NCBI GenBank assembly: GCA_013397075.1
Contig: VWZS01008806.1
Span: 372,001 to 436,000 of the forward strand
Direction: 5' to 3'
Source of the DNA: Rhabdornis inornatus
Lineage: Eukaryota; Chordata; Aves; Passeriformes; Rhabdornithidae
Length of the DNA: 64,000 bases
Each line of letters starts with the position of its first letter. Within the stretch, counting starts at the first letter, position 1. The notes below the pieces were generated by a model. That model was not told where the DNA came from. It did no database searches and was given only the letters and a program-made list of their open reading frames with translations. This document shows, one piece after another, positions 47,901 to 61,050 of the stretch. A program made the position numbers and the translations under genes.

Positions 47901-50900
47901 TGGCTGCAGTGGAACAAACCTGGCTTTGTTATGTACTGCAGAGAACATGTTACAGGGGAAGCTGGCTTTAGAGGAGTTGATCAAAATTATGAGGTAGAAA
48001 ATTGGCATGCTTATTAATCATTTATAATTGTAAACATTTTCTTCCCTTGATGAAGCATTTCTCCGCTGCCTATAAAACTCCTCTCTAAGTCATTGTTATT
48101 CTGGATATATTTCTCCCCTACTGCAAACTGCCCTGAGTACTTTATTTGATATGTCTTTTATGCTTCTTTCTAGTAGACAGCTTTCTACCTCGTTTCTCAA
48201 GGGACCATGGCATGTGTTTTGGCCTTGTGAATAGGATGGAAATGGCAGGCACCAAAGAGAAAATACCTCATAAACTGATCCAAGCAAAAGGAAGGGAGTA
48301 TCTGTTCCAAATACCCATTGCAGAAATCAAACAAGATTTCGTTTGAAGAAAGCAAATCAAGCTAGATATGAATATCTGTTCTCAAAAAGGTGGCAGCTCT
48401 GATATCCTCTGTGGTTTCAGAGACAATGGAATGAAGTGCTGACCCCTTGCCCATCCAACAGAGGTTGCTGGATTTGCTGTCAATTTGCATTTGTCCTTGA
48501 TTTAGCTCTTAGTGGCCATGCATATCCTGCAGTAACTTTATCATTTCCTTCCTGGAAGCAATACTACAGCAGGAAGAGCAGCCCCAAGGCTGTCCAAGTG
48601 CCTCTCCTGGCTCTGGTGGGAAGAACAGCTCATGAATAGTGTGGTAAGCCACATGCTACAGACATATCAGTATGATCTCTTCCAAATAGAAGAGCTCTGT
48701 GAGTGATGCTAGTGCTCCCAACAGAGACAAACCCCTAGCTCTATAAAAGAAAATTTGTATCCTTTTGGGTTACCCAAAGCCAGAAGATTAGAGCATTTCT
48801 GCTCAAAATTTGTAAAACTTTCTCTTGGTGCTAAGACAGAAAACATTACTGCAGTGCAAGGTATTATTTTTCTCTCCATGGTTCTTGCCAGAAAGCATAA
48901 AACTGTCAATAAAGAGCCCACACAGATTCATTAGCTTGTTCTTTTCATTTTAATACCATTTTTGGCCTCCCTTTAACAAATCTGTCTTAACTTTACAATT
49001 TGAAATAATTGCTGTGTACACAAATTCAGGTAAACGTTCTTGCAGACTTTAACTTCTGCAGGAATGACAGCATATGAAAGGCCAAATCTGTTAGTATCTT
49101 GTTAAGAAATGTGTTTGGGGAAAGTAAATAGAAAAGCTGACTAGAGCAATATTCTCAGGTTTATTTTTTACTATTCTCTAAAAAGAGGTAAAAAAACCCC
49201 AAGGTCTCCCTGAAAATTCAACTGACACCATTTCAGTGAGGTGTGAAAGAGTGGGTCTGCTTTCAGCTGAAGATCTGGAAGCTGGGGAAAAATTGGCAAC
49301 CTTCTTTTTTACAGGTTTTTTACATGAAACCATGATTTCTTTTGTTCTCTGTCCAAAATACGAATGAGCTCCACACCTTTGCTATTACCCAGGGAAAGGT
49401 TTAGGAATAAGGGACAAAATATGTCCTGACAGTAGAACTATTTTTCGCCAGTGAGCTTCTATTTAATGCATGTACTAGCCCTATGTGCTGTTCAGCTTGC
49501 ACATAGACAAGTCCTAGGAAGAATTATTCAAGAAAGTTCAGCTGTTAAAAAATTTAGAACAGGGAATATCAAAAGATATGGTATAGAATTGCAAGTAAAA
49601 TTCACTTACTAACCAAAGCTATAGCTTTGCTATCCCATTCATTTAGAAAACAACCCATCTGTGGCCATTTCAAAAGAAGTACCTGATAACCAAATTCCAC
49701 TTTTTGTATTTCCAAAATATTAGGGTTCCATCTTTATTTGAAAAATTAGCATTTTTGTATATATTTTCCTGTTTTCTTCCCGGAAGAGAGCTGCATTACC
49801 ATTCTTACGTCTAGGAGATGCAGAGGCATGAAGATAGAAGTAGCAACCTGGTAATATCTTACACATCTCTTACAGATTCATACACACCTAAATATTGGAA
49901 CAAAAAGTGCTGCTTCTACAGATGGTGGATTATGCAGGAATCATGTAAAATTCAGTACTTAAGCAGAAAATTAGTCAGAGTTACACTGCTTTTTTTATAA
50001 CTAGCATGTTTTGTTCAGTTGTTTTTTCTCTGTGCCTGTAAAATAATGCAGTGCCAGAATGTTATAGATCTTGACTTTCTATTAAAGTCAGAGGGTCTGA
50101 ATAGACAAAGTGTTCTCGCCATCACTCAAAGCAACTTTTGTGTCTGATTTAATGTGTGATTCAAATTACTAACTGTTCAGATCCTAGGTTTCCCATCTAG
50201 TCAGTAGAGAAGGGTAAATGCTTCCAAGGAATGTAAACAGTGTGGTGGTTATTCAATGTCAACACCTCAGTTAATGAAGAAAAATTGCTTTTGTAGGAAT
50301 AAGTTGCTGGACTGATTTATAAACTCTACATTAAATGCTACCACTTGGTAGTTATTTGTGATGCTAAGTATTTGCACATTGGCATATGCTGGAGGTAAGG
50401 TAAGAGAGTCAAAGCAAGTCGATATACAGAAAAGCACTCAGTGGGAGGAAATATTGCCTGAAAGTATTTAAAAGCACAGTATTAGAACTGTGACCTTATT
50501 CTGTTTATGATGAATCCAAGATTGCTTTATTACCCACAAATCACTAGCTGCAGGTATTTCAGAGAGGAAAAATTTGCAGTACTGCTTTAAACTGAAAATA
50601 CTGAATAACTTCATTAACGGAGTGCTTGGTAACTTTCTCCTGGTCATTAATTAGGGAAAAGAACCTCTCTCAAGTGGGTCTGGGTAAAATCAGAAATGTA
50701 ATCCACTATGAGATGCACTGGGAGGTGCAGGGATAAAAGCTCAACAAAACAGAGGTAGAGCATCTGATGGAGCACAGCCTGGTTAAAAACATTTGGGCAG
50801 AATGTAACCTTTTGGATAATAGTCAGACCAGTTAAATTTCTGCATTGCTGTTAAAGTTTGAAATCAATCACGAACGGGTGCTTATAAAGACAACCACAGA

Positions 50901-50919
50901 TAAAACAGGGAGAGCAAAG
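44941..50919. other. Non-coding DNA, no gene recognised
   Basis: No supported gene. Most frames are under 100 codons. The 105-codon frame at 45911-46228 begins inside a T-rich tract and is mostly F, L, V and C, so it is a composition artefact. No transposon other than those listed was recognised. Confidence 0.55.
45921..46075. repeat. T-rich low-complexity tract
   Basis: About 155 bp dominated by T runs with scattered G (TTTTG, TTTGTTTG words) and almost no C. It may be a decayed poly-A tail read from the - strand, or a simple low-complexity tract. No retrotransposon body was recognised beside it. Confidence 0.85.
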
Positions 50920-51691
50920 GAAATAAAAATTCTGGGGGATGTTCCTGATGCACCAGAGGGTTGCATTGCCATACAGAGGGAAGTCAACAGGCTGGAGAAA
51001 TGGACTGACAGGAACTTCCTGAAACTCAGCAAAGGGAAATGCAAAGTCCTATGCCATGTGGAGGATAATCCCATGAAGCAGTACAGCCAGAGGGCTGTCT
51101 GACCAGACATCAGCTCTACAGAAAAGAACCTGGGGGTTCTAGGGCTCCCAAAGCTGACTATGAGGCAGATATGCACCCCCATGCCGAAAATGATCATCAG
51201 TATCCTGGGGTGCAGCAGGTAGAACATCACCAGCAGGTTGAGGGGGTGATCCTTCCTTTGTTCTCAGCCCTGCTGAGGCACATCTGAAATACTGGGTCCA
51301 GGTCAGGGCTCCCCAGCACCTGGGAGACAGGAACATACCAGACTGAATGCAGGAAAAAGTGAAAACAGTGCTGAGGGGACTCTGGAGCTGGAATTATTCA
51401 GCCTGAGAAGAGAAGGAACAAAGACTGGTTTCTTGGTGGTGCCCACTGTCAGGACCAGAGGTAGCAGGTGCAAATTTAAACCCATGACATTTCATCTTAA
51501 CCTAAGGAAAAGAAATATTACCTGTCACCAAACACTGGCACAGGTTGCCCAGAGAGGTTTTGGAGTATCCATCCCTGGAGTTATTCAGATCCTGACAGGA
51601 CACAGTTGTCTAGCTGACCCTGCATTAGCATTGATGTTGGACTACATGATATTCAGAGACGTCCCTTACAACCTCAGCTATCCTGTGCTCC
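50920..51691 (+). mobile_element. CR1 LINE, 5'-truncated, decayed ORF2 and 3' tail
   Basis: This is a CR1 copy of about 770 bp. The frame to 51102 gives KILGDVPDAPEGCIAIQREV, then NRLEKWTDRNFLKLSKGKCK, the well-known region just after the reverse-transcriptase catalytic core. That frame ends in a TGA, and the homology continues in other frames. Around 51170-51330 it carries the equivalent of the LGxxxR and LVRPxLEY segments in decayed form. In the 51433 frame it gives RTRGSRCKFKPMTFHLNLRK. The tail is GATGTTGGACTACATGATAT followed by CCCTTACAACCTCAGC, the CR1 3' signature. The catalytic domain, ORF1 and promoter are missing. Confidence 0.9.
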
Positions 51692-52509
51692 ATTTGTCCT
51701 CTTGTTTGGGAAAATGACAGGTTCTCTTTTGAATGCAGAGCATTTTGTCTTGTTTAAGGTGACAGATGTGCTGGACACTATGTGCCAGTCAGTCTGTGTG
51801 AGATACCAACTTCCATGAACCAGGTTTAAAAACAATATTGCAGATTATGGATGTACTAGATGATCTAATAGAAGAAATTACTGCTGCCCACAAACATGGT
51901 CTAGCTCAGCTCTGCACAGTCACTATTGAAAATTAAATGATAGTTCTGCAGCAGGAGTTTCTTATTTGGGGGTAAAGCTTTTTAATTGCTCCCTACCTAT
52001 TATTATTTTTGTATGGCTGTTAATGTCTTTATAGAATGGCAAGTAGATGAGAGATGTTGTTCTTTATTAGTAACAAAATGTATTACAAGAGATGTCCATC
52101 TGCAAAGAGCTGTGCTGGGAACTGGGTGTTCCTCAGCTGTAAAGTAAGAATTCCTCAAACTACAGACTTTGGGTCATTGCAGAAATTACAACTGTTCTCC
52201 TGTGTATAATTTACATAAATTATAAAATCAAAATGGAAAGCTGAAATAAAAAGAGTAACTCATACGAAGAAGAGAAATAGACAGCACTGTTTTGGTTATG
52301 ACAGTAACGTTTTATTTCTCAAACCAATGTGTGACTTGGTATTTTCTGAAATTGTTTACAAACCATTAGCAAGATATGTAGGTAAGGGAGCAAACCATTG
52401 CATTTAGGATAGATAGCCAGCACTATTACAACAGAAGTGTTTTTTCTTTTTGCACCTCCAGCCCTTTGCACCACCTCCAGGAGCTGCAAGCACTGAATAA
52501 TTTCAGCAC
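51692..52509. other. Non-coding DNA between two CR1 copies
   Basis: AT-rich unique sequence separating two same-strand CR1 copies. No gene was recognised. Nothing resembles a missing middle of either CR1, so the two are treated as separate insertions. Confidence 0.55.
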
Positions 52510-52900
52510 CGGGGGGAGCTGTGTGTGTTTAGCCTTGAAAAGAGAAGGCTTAGGGGCAGCCAACTGCTGTCATCAACTACCAACACTGAGATTTTGAAGA
52601 AAACAGTATCAGGTTTTCTCAGAATGCACAGCAGGAAGGCAGGAGTCACTGGTCTCAGGTTGAAGCAAAGGAAATTGCAAACAAATGTAAGAAAAAGACG
52701 TCCCCTGTGAGGGCAGCAAAACACAAGTCTGGGCTGCCCAGAAGGCTGTGGAATCTCCATCCTCAGAAATTCAAAACTCAGGCAAAGGTTCCAAACAGTC
52801 TGATGCAACTTTGAAATGAGCTCTGCTTCGAGTAGAGAGTTGGACTGAATGATCCCCAAATGTCCCTTCCAACCTGAACTATTGGTTCTGCTATGTGATT
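52510..52900 (+). mobile_element. CR1 LINE, 5'-truncated, 3' end
   Basis: It begins in the TTTAGCCTTGAAAAGAGAAG block (equivalent to the LFSLEKRRLRG segment of ORF2; the 52525 frame reads FSLEKRRLRG). It continues through a decayed FKLRQRK-like part and a GGCTGCCCAGAAGGCTGTGG block. It ends with GTTGGACTGAATGATCCCC, CCCTTCCAACCTGAACTATT and GGTTCTGCTATGTGATT, the CR1 3' signature. The ORF2 frame is broken by several stops. A non-mobile fragment. Confidence 0.88.
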
Positions 52901-55900
52901 TCAACTCATATATTTATTATGGACCCCAATCCAATATATCTCTTAAAATAAATCTACTAGAGACATTAGAGGAATATAATTTCCTTGCTCAATCTAGTAA
53001 TGAAAGAGATAAATAAGAATTTTTGACTTGAGAAAAAAAGAAGAGTTGTAGATGTATCTCTGTTCTCTGGGAGATATATTTTCATGTTCTTTCTTTGCCC
53101 TTTTTCAAATGCAAGCTCCTGGTATCTAGACACTGTTTTTTAAAACAACAATTTAGTGGGGTTTTTTTTCAGTTGCCTTATATCAAGACAAGACTATCAA
53201 GCCATTAACTATTATTTACACAAAATACATGTCAAGAGAAAGTGGTGTAATCTATGTTCCTCACTTAGGTATTTTTATCTCTTTCCTCAAAATGCTATTG
53301 AAACTATAAGATAAACATGTTGGACAATGACAAAATATATAAATGGAAACAAGGCATTGGATTTGAAATTTTGTGGGGAAAAATCCTTTATAATCCAGAG
53401 GCTCCTGGATAGATCAAGGCTGGAGAAATTGCATGGGAAGCAATGTTTCAAAAAACACATCCCAGGTAGTAACTCGCTCACTTGAAATCAGAGAGAAAAA
53501 ATGGCTTTTACAGACAAAGCAGTCTTTTTTTCTGAGAAGATGGATGCTTGAAATCCCTCTGCTATGGCTGAGGAAAAAATGAATGCAGAAAAATATAGTT
53601 ACAGACCATATTAGAAGATGACATCAATAATATTAACTGTAGTCCAGAGTCAGTCTGGTAAATGAGAGAAATACGCTGAGAGGAAAAACACAGCAAGCTT
53701 CCAAAAGTCATGAACTTCACTTGACTCTGGTGACTATTTCTGTCAGTCTTTTAAGGCCTGTGGTAACTCTTGTGGAACCAAATGGAAAATTAAGCAGCAA
53801 CTATTTGTTCCTTGCATTATTCAAAAACTAATAGTAATCTCCTCTGGTGTTTTATTATTGCCATAGATTAGGTTCTCTGTAGTACTAATTGAGCAGAGTC
53901 CTGCTGACTACAGAGAAAATCAAAACAGCTTAACTGAATATCTGATTAATAAAAAAAAAATAAATCTCCTTTTATGTGAAAGCTTTGCCTAACTTTTGAA
54001 ATTGAAATTAAAAATTTGAATTTCATGCCTTGGAGTTGTTCATATCAAGAGTTGTTACTGCTTATAGATCCACCATGGGCAAACTGGAACAACATGAGGG
54101 AGGACTCATCTGGAGCAATTATTTTTTTCTGTCAGTGATTTAAGCCCTGTGTGCAGAAGATATTCTTTCTAGTCCTTCTCCGAAGTATTCCAGTTTTCAA
54201 GGGAGTATGTGTCCAACATATTCCTTAAAAAATGGGTGAAACTCTCAACCCCAGACCTGTGGTCCTTCCAGCACCCAGCCACAGACCTGTCCTGCTCATT
54301 GGCTTGTGTGGCTTGAAGCTTGCTGGCAGATTGCACACAGGGAAGAGAGCACACTCATAGCTATGGACAAAGTCTGATAGGGAAATGGGAGAGACTACAG
54401 TGCTCAGGCACAAAGCCTGTCCAGGTGAGCATGCTGACCAGCACCTAATAACACATGATTTTCCTTTGGTTATTCTGATAACCCTTTTTTTCCCCAACTT
54501 ATCCCTTCCATGTTCACCTTGATGTGTCCTTTTGGTTCTTCCCCTAAATCTTATGTAATAAGTTTAAAACAGTCACACATCTCCCCTCAACTTACAATCA
54601 GATTTTTTTTCCCACAAGACACTTTGTAATGTTGTTTGCTTTCTTTTTGCCTTTACAAAGTTGAATCTGAACATCTGACTCTTCAAGGTTGTACTTGAGT
54701 GGTTCATTAAGTGGCCCATCAATCAGCCTTTTCAGGTTTACTGTATATTTGTCTGTTTGATTTATTTATTATCCTTTTTCTTGTCCTTGTCATTCATGCT
54801 GAATAGCCATTAGCCAGTTATCCTTACAAATACACACTAAGACAACAGAGTGTTTAATGAAAATGAGCTACAGGCTGCCTAGTAGCTAGTAGACTGCCAG
54901 ATTTCTCTCAACTAACCCAGAAGCATGGTTTGGGAGATAATTTTGTTGAAGAAGCTCACCTCCAGCATCTCCTTCTTGCTTGAAACCCAGATAGGGATGC
55001 TGAACATGGAAGGAGTCAGGATCTTTGTCTTCAAATACGGCTGCACAGCAAATTTTCTGAATTTTCTGAATACAGTTGTTGCAAGGCCCCAGCTCCTCCA
55101 GTAAGGACCTGGTTTGCCACAGGTACTCTGAGTGTGACTTGTCTCATGCAATTCACGAGGCTGGACCTTGTGATAACTCATCACTAAGCTTCCTCCATAG
55201 TGAATAAAGACAGAGGTGCAAACCCAGAAGGTGAGTCATTCCTCCTTTCCTATCCACCCACCTCAGGATGAAACAAAACCCATCCTGGAGATATTTTTCT
55301 CTCTATTGACTACAGAGGAGTCAAGGCAATCAACCTTGTCTAATCACCTCACTTATCAATAGCATGGTTGGGTAACTTTTACCTCTCTGTAGGGAGGTGG
55401 AACTTACCTGCATGATCCAGTACTTCTTTTGTGACTGTAATCAAACCTTCCACCTGTCTGTGCCTAATGGCTTCTCTGCAGCCCCTTTTTCTCAAAGGAC
55501 TGCCACATAGAGTACTAGGCACAGTGAGGGACACCAGCAAGAAAGCCTACACTCTTTCTCCTCCTTTCAAGATGTCACACAGCTGGTCAGCAACAGGTAA
55601 GGCAACCAACTGTTCGATGTGCTCAAAGCAACATGAACATTTCTGATTTCTACACAAATACTGCTGTTATTGTTGGTATTATTATGCAACTAGTTGGTCT
55701 ATTAGCAATATATTTTCATCCTGGAAAATGCACACATTCAAATGTCTTTAAAAGCACCAAGTGAAAGAGCAAGACTAATGAAATGGAGAAAACAATATTC
55801 TGTAACGTGTGGTGCACTTGCATCCCAGCAAATGGCACATTGCTCCTGGGAACCTCCCACGCTCTGGTGTGTCAGTGCTTCCAGCTCCCTCTTCAGTGGG

Positions 55901-57849
55901 TGGAATTCCACCAAGCTCTTCCATGAGGGGTGAGCACAAGCCAAAATATCCTGAAAGGAACTATGGTTGGGAAGTTGCTCCTATTGCATGTAGCCGTGAA
56001 GTTGAAAATTGTTGGACATTCAGGGAGAAAGTTCCACTTAAATCGTTTGTCCTCTTCTCACAGAAAAGGAAAAAAGTATTAATTTTGTTGTTTTCCTCAT
56101 AAAATTTTGTGCGCTTGATTATTGCTTAAAACATTGAAGAACATTGCTACACTAAAGGCTTTATTTAGTTATGAGTTGAGACATCACAAACACGCACTTA
56201 GATACTTGAAGCACGCTTAGAAGAAAATGGAAATAAGTGCAAAAGGTCAGCGTTAGACCCTGTCACAGATGGAAGGGCAGAGAAGTGTAGGATCACCTCT
56301 GCTGGAGAAGCTGATAAAAAATGTCAACAAGGGAAATTTCGGGAGGATGTAGAAATGGAGGTGGAGGCAATAGTGGGAACTCCCTTTGTTAAGGGAAATG
56401 CTGAAACTGGATGAAGATTTATTGGGTTGAAAAAGACAGGAATCAGTTGGGTAAGAAAAGCAGGACCATGTAGCTGATGTCTGGGAGGAGTGAAAATGCA
56501 GAGACTGAAAACCTGAACCACAGTGAGAAGGCACAGAAGGAGAGAGGGCACGAGGAGCTGGAAGGCCAGAGTGTCCACTGGCAGTTCAGAGATGGTTGGA
56601 GTGGACAGGACTGCAACAGTTATGTCTTTACACAGTGCAAGTGCTGCCACATCATGAAAGCCCAGTGGTTAATCATCATTGACCATTGATTCTTATGCTT
56701 GCTTTCTTTTCCAATACTAGAATTAAAAAAAATAATTTTATCACCTCTCCCAGAAAAGAAAAAATATAGAGCCTTCTGAACTGGTTCCCTGAATTTGGCA
56801 TAAACTTGTTATTGCTGTGATAAAAATAATTTCTTTTTCTTCTGGGATTTAATTGTTAATTTAAAAAATCTGTTTCGTTTTGTTTTGTTTTGTTCAGGCA
56901 TTTTAGGTTTCCAATAAAAGCATTCTCTGCTTGTAATTCACAAGATAAACTTTGTTGCAGTTTCCTCCGGCTAGAACCCGTAAAGCCCAACTTTTGTAGA
57001 AGGCAGGGTTTGAACAGACCCTGTAGTTTTGTAACTCTCAAGTAAAGCTTGAGAGCTTTGGTGTTTTCTACACCACTGAAACTTTTTCTTTTGTGAATAC
57101 TATTTCTAAATGCTCATGCTCTTTTTTTTAGGTATTGTTCCAAGGGAAAGAAGCTTCCGTTTATAGAAGGGGAAGCAAATGGGATTTTGGAGACCACAGT
57201 AACATCAGTTTTTGCATGAGCACTCCTCATGGCTAAAGCTGTTTGTTACACCCTTGCTGGGACCCTGAGAGAGCTCTTAGCACCAGCTTTTGAAAAAGAT
57301 CCTTTCTCTCTTCACCATGCTGAGCATTGTCCTGGAAAACTGGATATTCAGCTCCAGTTTTTGTCAGAGCTGCAGACACCAACATAAACCAATTATGCTT
57401 GGAGGCACCTTCCTTGCAAAAGGTGCACAGGCCTTATCATGCTAAAGGAGCCTTGGCTGAAGATTTTGGGAATTCAGCACTTCTGCTGTCAAATACTATC
57501 CCATCTCACATTAAATGCACCATTTCTGGCAGGGCAGCTTATGTGCCTGAGCTTAAAACTAGCTCCACAAATATTTCAGCAAGTTAAATTTGACAGCAAA
57601 AATGTCCATATACAAAGGGCACTCTAGAAACAGAGGTTCAGAGAAGGGGAATTAAATTCATCCAGAACTCCTCTCTCTTTGGAGAAAACACCTGTGCTCC
57701 TTAAAACTTCTGCCAAGGTGTAGGGGGAGAGTCCCGCTTTTCATGGGTGCCACCAGTTGCTTAGCTAACATTCCTCTGAACTTCAGGGAAGGACTTTGTT
57801 TTAATTAATCAGCAGAACAGGTATTTTCTGGGATCTGCTTCCCATGTGA
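52901..57849. other. Non-coding DNA, no gene recognised
   Basis: No supported gene. A purine-rich stretch at 56250-56560 explains antisense frames of 93 and 108 codons (56534-56253 and 56650-56324), which overlap in different phases. A short (GTTTT)n run lies at 56877-56893. Other frames reach about 97 codons and are unrecognised. Confidence 0.55.
56877..56893. repeat. Short (GTTTT)n microsatellite
   Basis: Three to four units of GTTTT, imperfect at the left end (GTTTC before). Low complexity only. Confidence 0.8.
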
Positions 57850-58285
57850 ACTTCTCCTTCATAGGAGAGGAGCTCTCCCTCTGATCAGCTCCTCCAGACT
57901 CGGTCCAGCAAGGGTATGTCCTCTTTGTGCTGGGTACCCCAGGGCTGGATGAACTACTTTAGGTGAGGTTTCATGCAGCGCAGGACACATTTGGCTTTCT
58001 GGGCTGTGAGTGCACATGGCCGGGTCATGTCCAGCCTCTCATCCTCCAGCATCCTCAAGTCCCTCTCAGCAGGGCTGCTCTCACTCTGCTCATGCCCCAG
58101 CCTGTGCTGATACTGGGATTCCCTGGCCCAGGTGCAGAGTACGTTTCACACGCTCTTATTGAACCTCATGGGATTCACATGGAGCCATCTCTCTAGCTTA
58201 TCCAGATCCCTCTGAATGGTATCACATCCTTCAGGTGTGTCAACTGTGCCACTCAGCTTCCTGTCATCAATCTGACATGAGGTAT
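57850..58285 (-). mobile_element. CR1 LINE fragment, internal ORF2, reverse strand
   Basis: Read on the - strand, this is an internal CR1 ORF2 piece truncated at both ends. The frame 58346-58146 gives VDTPEGCDTIQRDLDKLERW and then MRFNK, matching the CR1 segment that follows the catalytic F-ADD motif. The ADD motif itself should lie just past the 58285 end and is not preserved. Further along the element (lower coordinates) the + strand shows TTTGGCTTTCTGGGCTGTGA, TTTAGGTGAGGTTTCA and CTTCATAGGAGAGGAGCTCT, the reverse complements of later ORF2 blocks. The CR1 3' tail is absent, so the copy was broken after insertion. Confidence 0.85.
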
Positions 58286-60559
58286 AAAAACTAATCTGTT
58301 TGCAGGTAGAGCCTATAATGCAAAGCCAGTTGCAGATGAGCCCCACACATTACTGAGAAATAAAGCAAAATGGCTTAGCCATGCCACTGAAGTGCTGCAG
58401 TGCACCACAGAGTGTGTGGACCCTGCAAGAATTCATTTTGGGCCTATGCTACTTAATTTCCATTATTTCAGAGGCAATTATTTTTTTTTCATAAATTCTT
58501 TCTGAGTTAGTCAGTGAGATAAGTCTTTTCCTTCCAGAATACTGAGCTCAGCAGCACTCAGAATATCAGAAAACCAAGAAATATAGCACCGCAGTGCACA
58601 GCCACACTGCCCTTACTCTGCTTCCTTCCTGTCCCATTAAGGCCAGCTATATCCAGTGACAACGTTTTGAAAGCACTTTATGGGTTTACAGATGGGAAAT
58701 ATGGTTATGATGTAACACACACAAGATGGTTTTGCGTGTGGTTTAGCAGAGGCAGACTTTTTTGAAAGACTAAATGATTGAACATAAGGCAAACAGAGGT
58801 AGATCATGCTCAACACTGTGCAAGGGAAAGCATAAATATATCTTCTACAGATATACTGAGTATAGTGGCTGAGTTAGGCTTATAGCAATGGTTAAGGCTG
58901 TAATTTTACTTCTGGGACAGTGGACATTTGAATTGTTCTTAAAAAAAAACACCAGGAAAGGACATACACAATTACAGCACAACCATATCGCTGCATTAGA
59001 ACATTTTGTTGTGGAATTTCTTAGAATTATTCTTTTCAACACAAGAGAAATATTTTCCTGAAGGGATGAATGTGCACATGCACAGATATTCTAGTGCAAA
59101 GATCTGAGATACTACACTAACAGGGTAATTGTAAAAAATACTTATGGGCTGTCTTCCCCTAAATTTTGTTACTGTGAGATAAATAGCAGAAGGAAATAAA
59201 GTAATGATATTAAAACACATTAAACTGTGTTGTCAGCTAGGCCTTAGAGCATTCAAGGATATATGTTTTTTGCAGTTATTTATTTAATTTAAGAAAAAAC
59301 CCAACTCACTGACAGCAGAAAAAGTTGCTTCAAGTTACCTGTAACTTGAAACTTTTGTCCTGGGGCCATAATTTCAGCACAAATTTCAGGCTTCTCCACT
59401 CCTTCTAGCTCCACTGCCTTTTGTTCTGTCAGAGAGCATCCTGCCTGCAGGTGCAGGAGGCTCTGAGCAGCCTCAGGGATGGTGAATGGCAAAGGCTGGC
59501 ATCCCCTCTCCCCCTGCCACCTGCATCATTAATGTACCTTCCAGTATCTTTGAAGAAACAAAGATGAGCTGAGGTATTGAATGTATATAAATATTCATGT
59601 ATTTGTATCAATTCAGCTGTTACATGGAGGGATCCTGCACCCTTTGGAGGCCTGGGGGTGGTGGGGATAACTGCATGCGTCCAAAGATGTCCAAGACCTG
59701 GAGTGCCAGTGTTCACCTCCTCCTTTTTCTGGTTCACAGGCACCAATTTCTTTCTTGGTTTCCTGGAGCAATGAGAATCAGTGAAATGGGGAGCCTGGAG
59801 AAGATAGTAGGGGTAGAGACACGTTGCAGATAGTTTGTTTGGAGGGGGAACCTGATGAAAGCACCAGGAATGAAGGGCAGCTGTAGAAAAATCATTCAGC
59901 AGAAGACTCCTGGGTTCACTGCAGTCTGCTTTGAGGCAGGATTGAATTTACATTTGCCAACTCTGAGCACATGTTTTAACTAACATATTCTTTAAAAACT
60001 GTAGGGTAGGACTTTCTGTAGCTTCTCTAGTTAGCTTGTGCCCAACTCCTCACCATCCTGCTTGAAAGTTTTTCTCAATACTTATCCTAAATCATCTTTC
60101 TGAACAGTGAGCAGATTTCTGCTGTGCTGGAAAGGAGGACACTGACCATAACTTTACCTTTTCAACAGATTATAAATCAGTGTGTCCTGTTTTCTTGATT
60201 GTCAGTCTGCTCATATTCCCATTTTCCAGAAAAAATATTACTTTTCTCTTTCATACATAAATTACTTGTGTAAACCACTTCACATTTTTGGAGCTCACTT
60301 CTGAACTCCCTCATTTCCCTATCATTCCACTAAATAACACCCTTCAGATGTCATGTACTATGTATGACTCCAAGAAGTCAGTGACCTCCGCTTCAGAATT
60401 CTACAGTTATAAATGTGATCCCATCTTACTAATGTTTTAAAATATATTCCTGAATAAAATTTCTTTTTTTTTCTTTCATAATTTCATCCTATAACTCCTT
60501 GTGGGTCCTTTCTGCAGTGCTGACACTCAGCCAGATACGTCCCATTATACACGGGAGCC
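58286..60559. other. Non-coding DNA, no gene recognised
   Basis: No supported gene. Frames up to 105 codons (59746-59429 -) are unrecognised. The last few hundred bases are pyrimidine-rich and could be a further decayed part of the adjacent old CR1, but I could not align them by eye. Confidence 0.5.
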
Positions 60560-61050
60560 TTCTGCCTAAATTTAGCATTTTGTACTTGGCTTTACTGTGT
60601 TTTATCTCACTGAAAACCACTTAACATTCTTGTTCTTCCTTGCAATTTCTCTTCACTCAGGTTGGTGTCATTCTCAAATCTGATATTCCCGTGCTCTGTT
60701 CCATCATCTCAGCTATTAAAAACAATTTTGAAACTGCTAATGACTCTGACCCCTGAACAACTACACTTCAATGCCCTTGAAGATTGACAGAGAATCTTTG
60801 ATTAACTCTTGTAAAGAGGACTCCATCACGTTGCCATACACCCACTTTTAATGATTGCATCTGCGGGGTATTTGTCTACTGCAGTTACAAGAACTTCACT
60901 AAAACCAGAATGAATCATATCAACCCCCTAAAGTCACAAGGATGGCTATTCTGCCAAAGAAAAGAAGTAGGCTGGTTCAGTGGGATGCATTAATTACAAG
61001 TTTGTGTTGGCTTTTTTATTCCATCTTATCCTCCAGATCCATGCTTTCTG
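60560..61050 (-). mobile_element. Ancient CR1 remnant, reverse-transcriptase region
   Basis: On the - strand this resembles old sauropsid CR1 ORF2. Blocks seen on the + strand (reverse complement of the element) include TAGCATTTTGTACTTGGCTT, AGGTTGGTGTCATTCTCAAA, TACACCCACTTTTAATGATT, ACTAAAACCAGAATGAATCA, TATTCTGCCAAAGAAAAGAA and AGTAGGCTGGTT. Their order matches the segment from the KAFD-like region to just after the F-ADD motif of the reverse transcriptase. Divergence is high and no usable frame remains. It is clearly older than the other CR1 copies in the window. Boundaries are approximate, and flanking pyrimidine-rich DNA may also belong to it. Confidence 0.6.

Noticed and set aside
52525..52710. 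61-codon + frame as a gene
   Set aside because: It is CR1 ORF2 sequence (FSLEKRRLRG) within an annotated CR1 copy.
58146..58346. 66-codon - frame as a small host gene
   Set aside because: It is the decayed CR1 ORF2 fragment already annotated.
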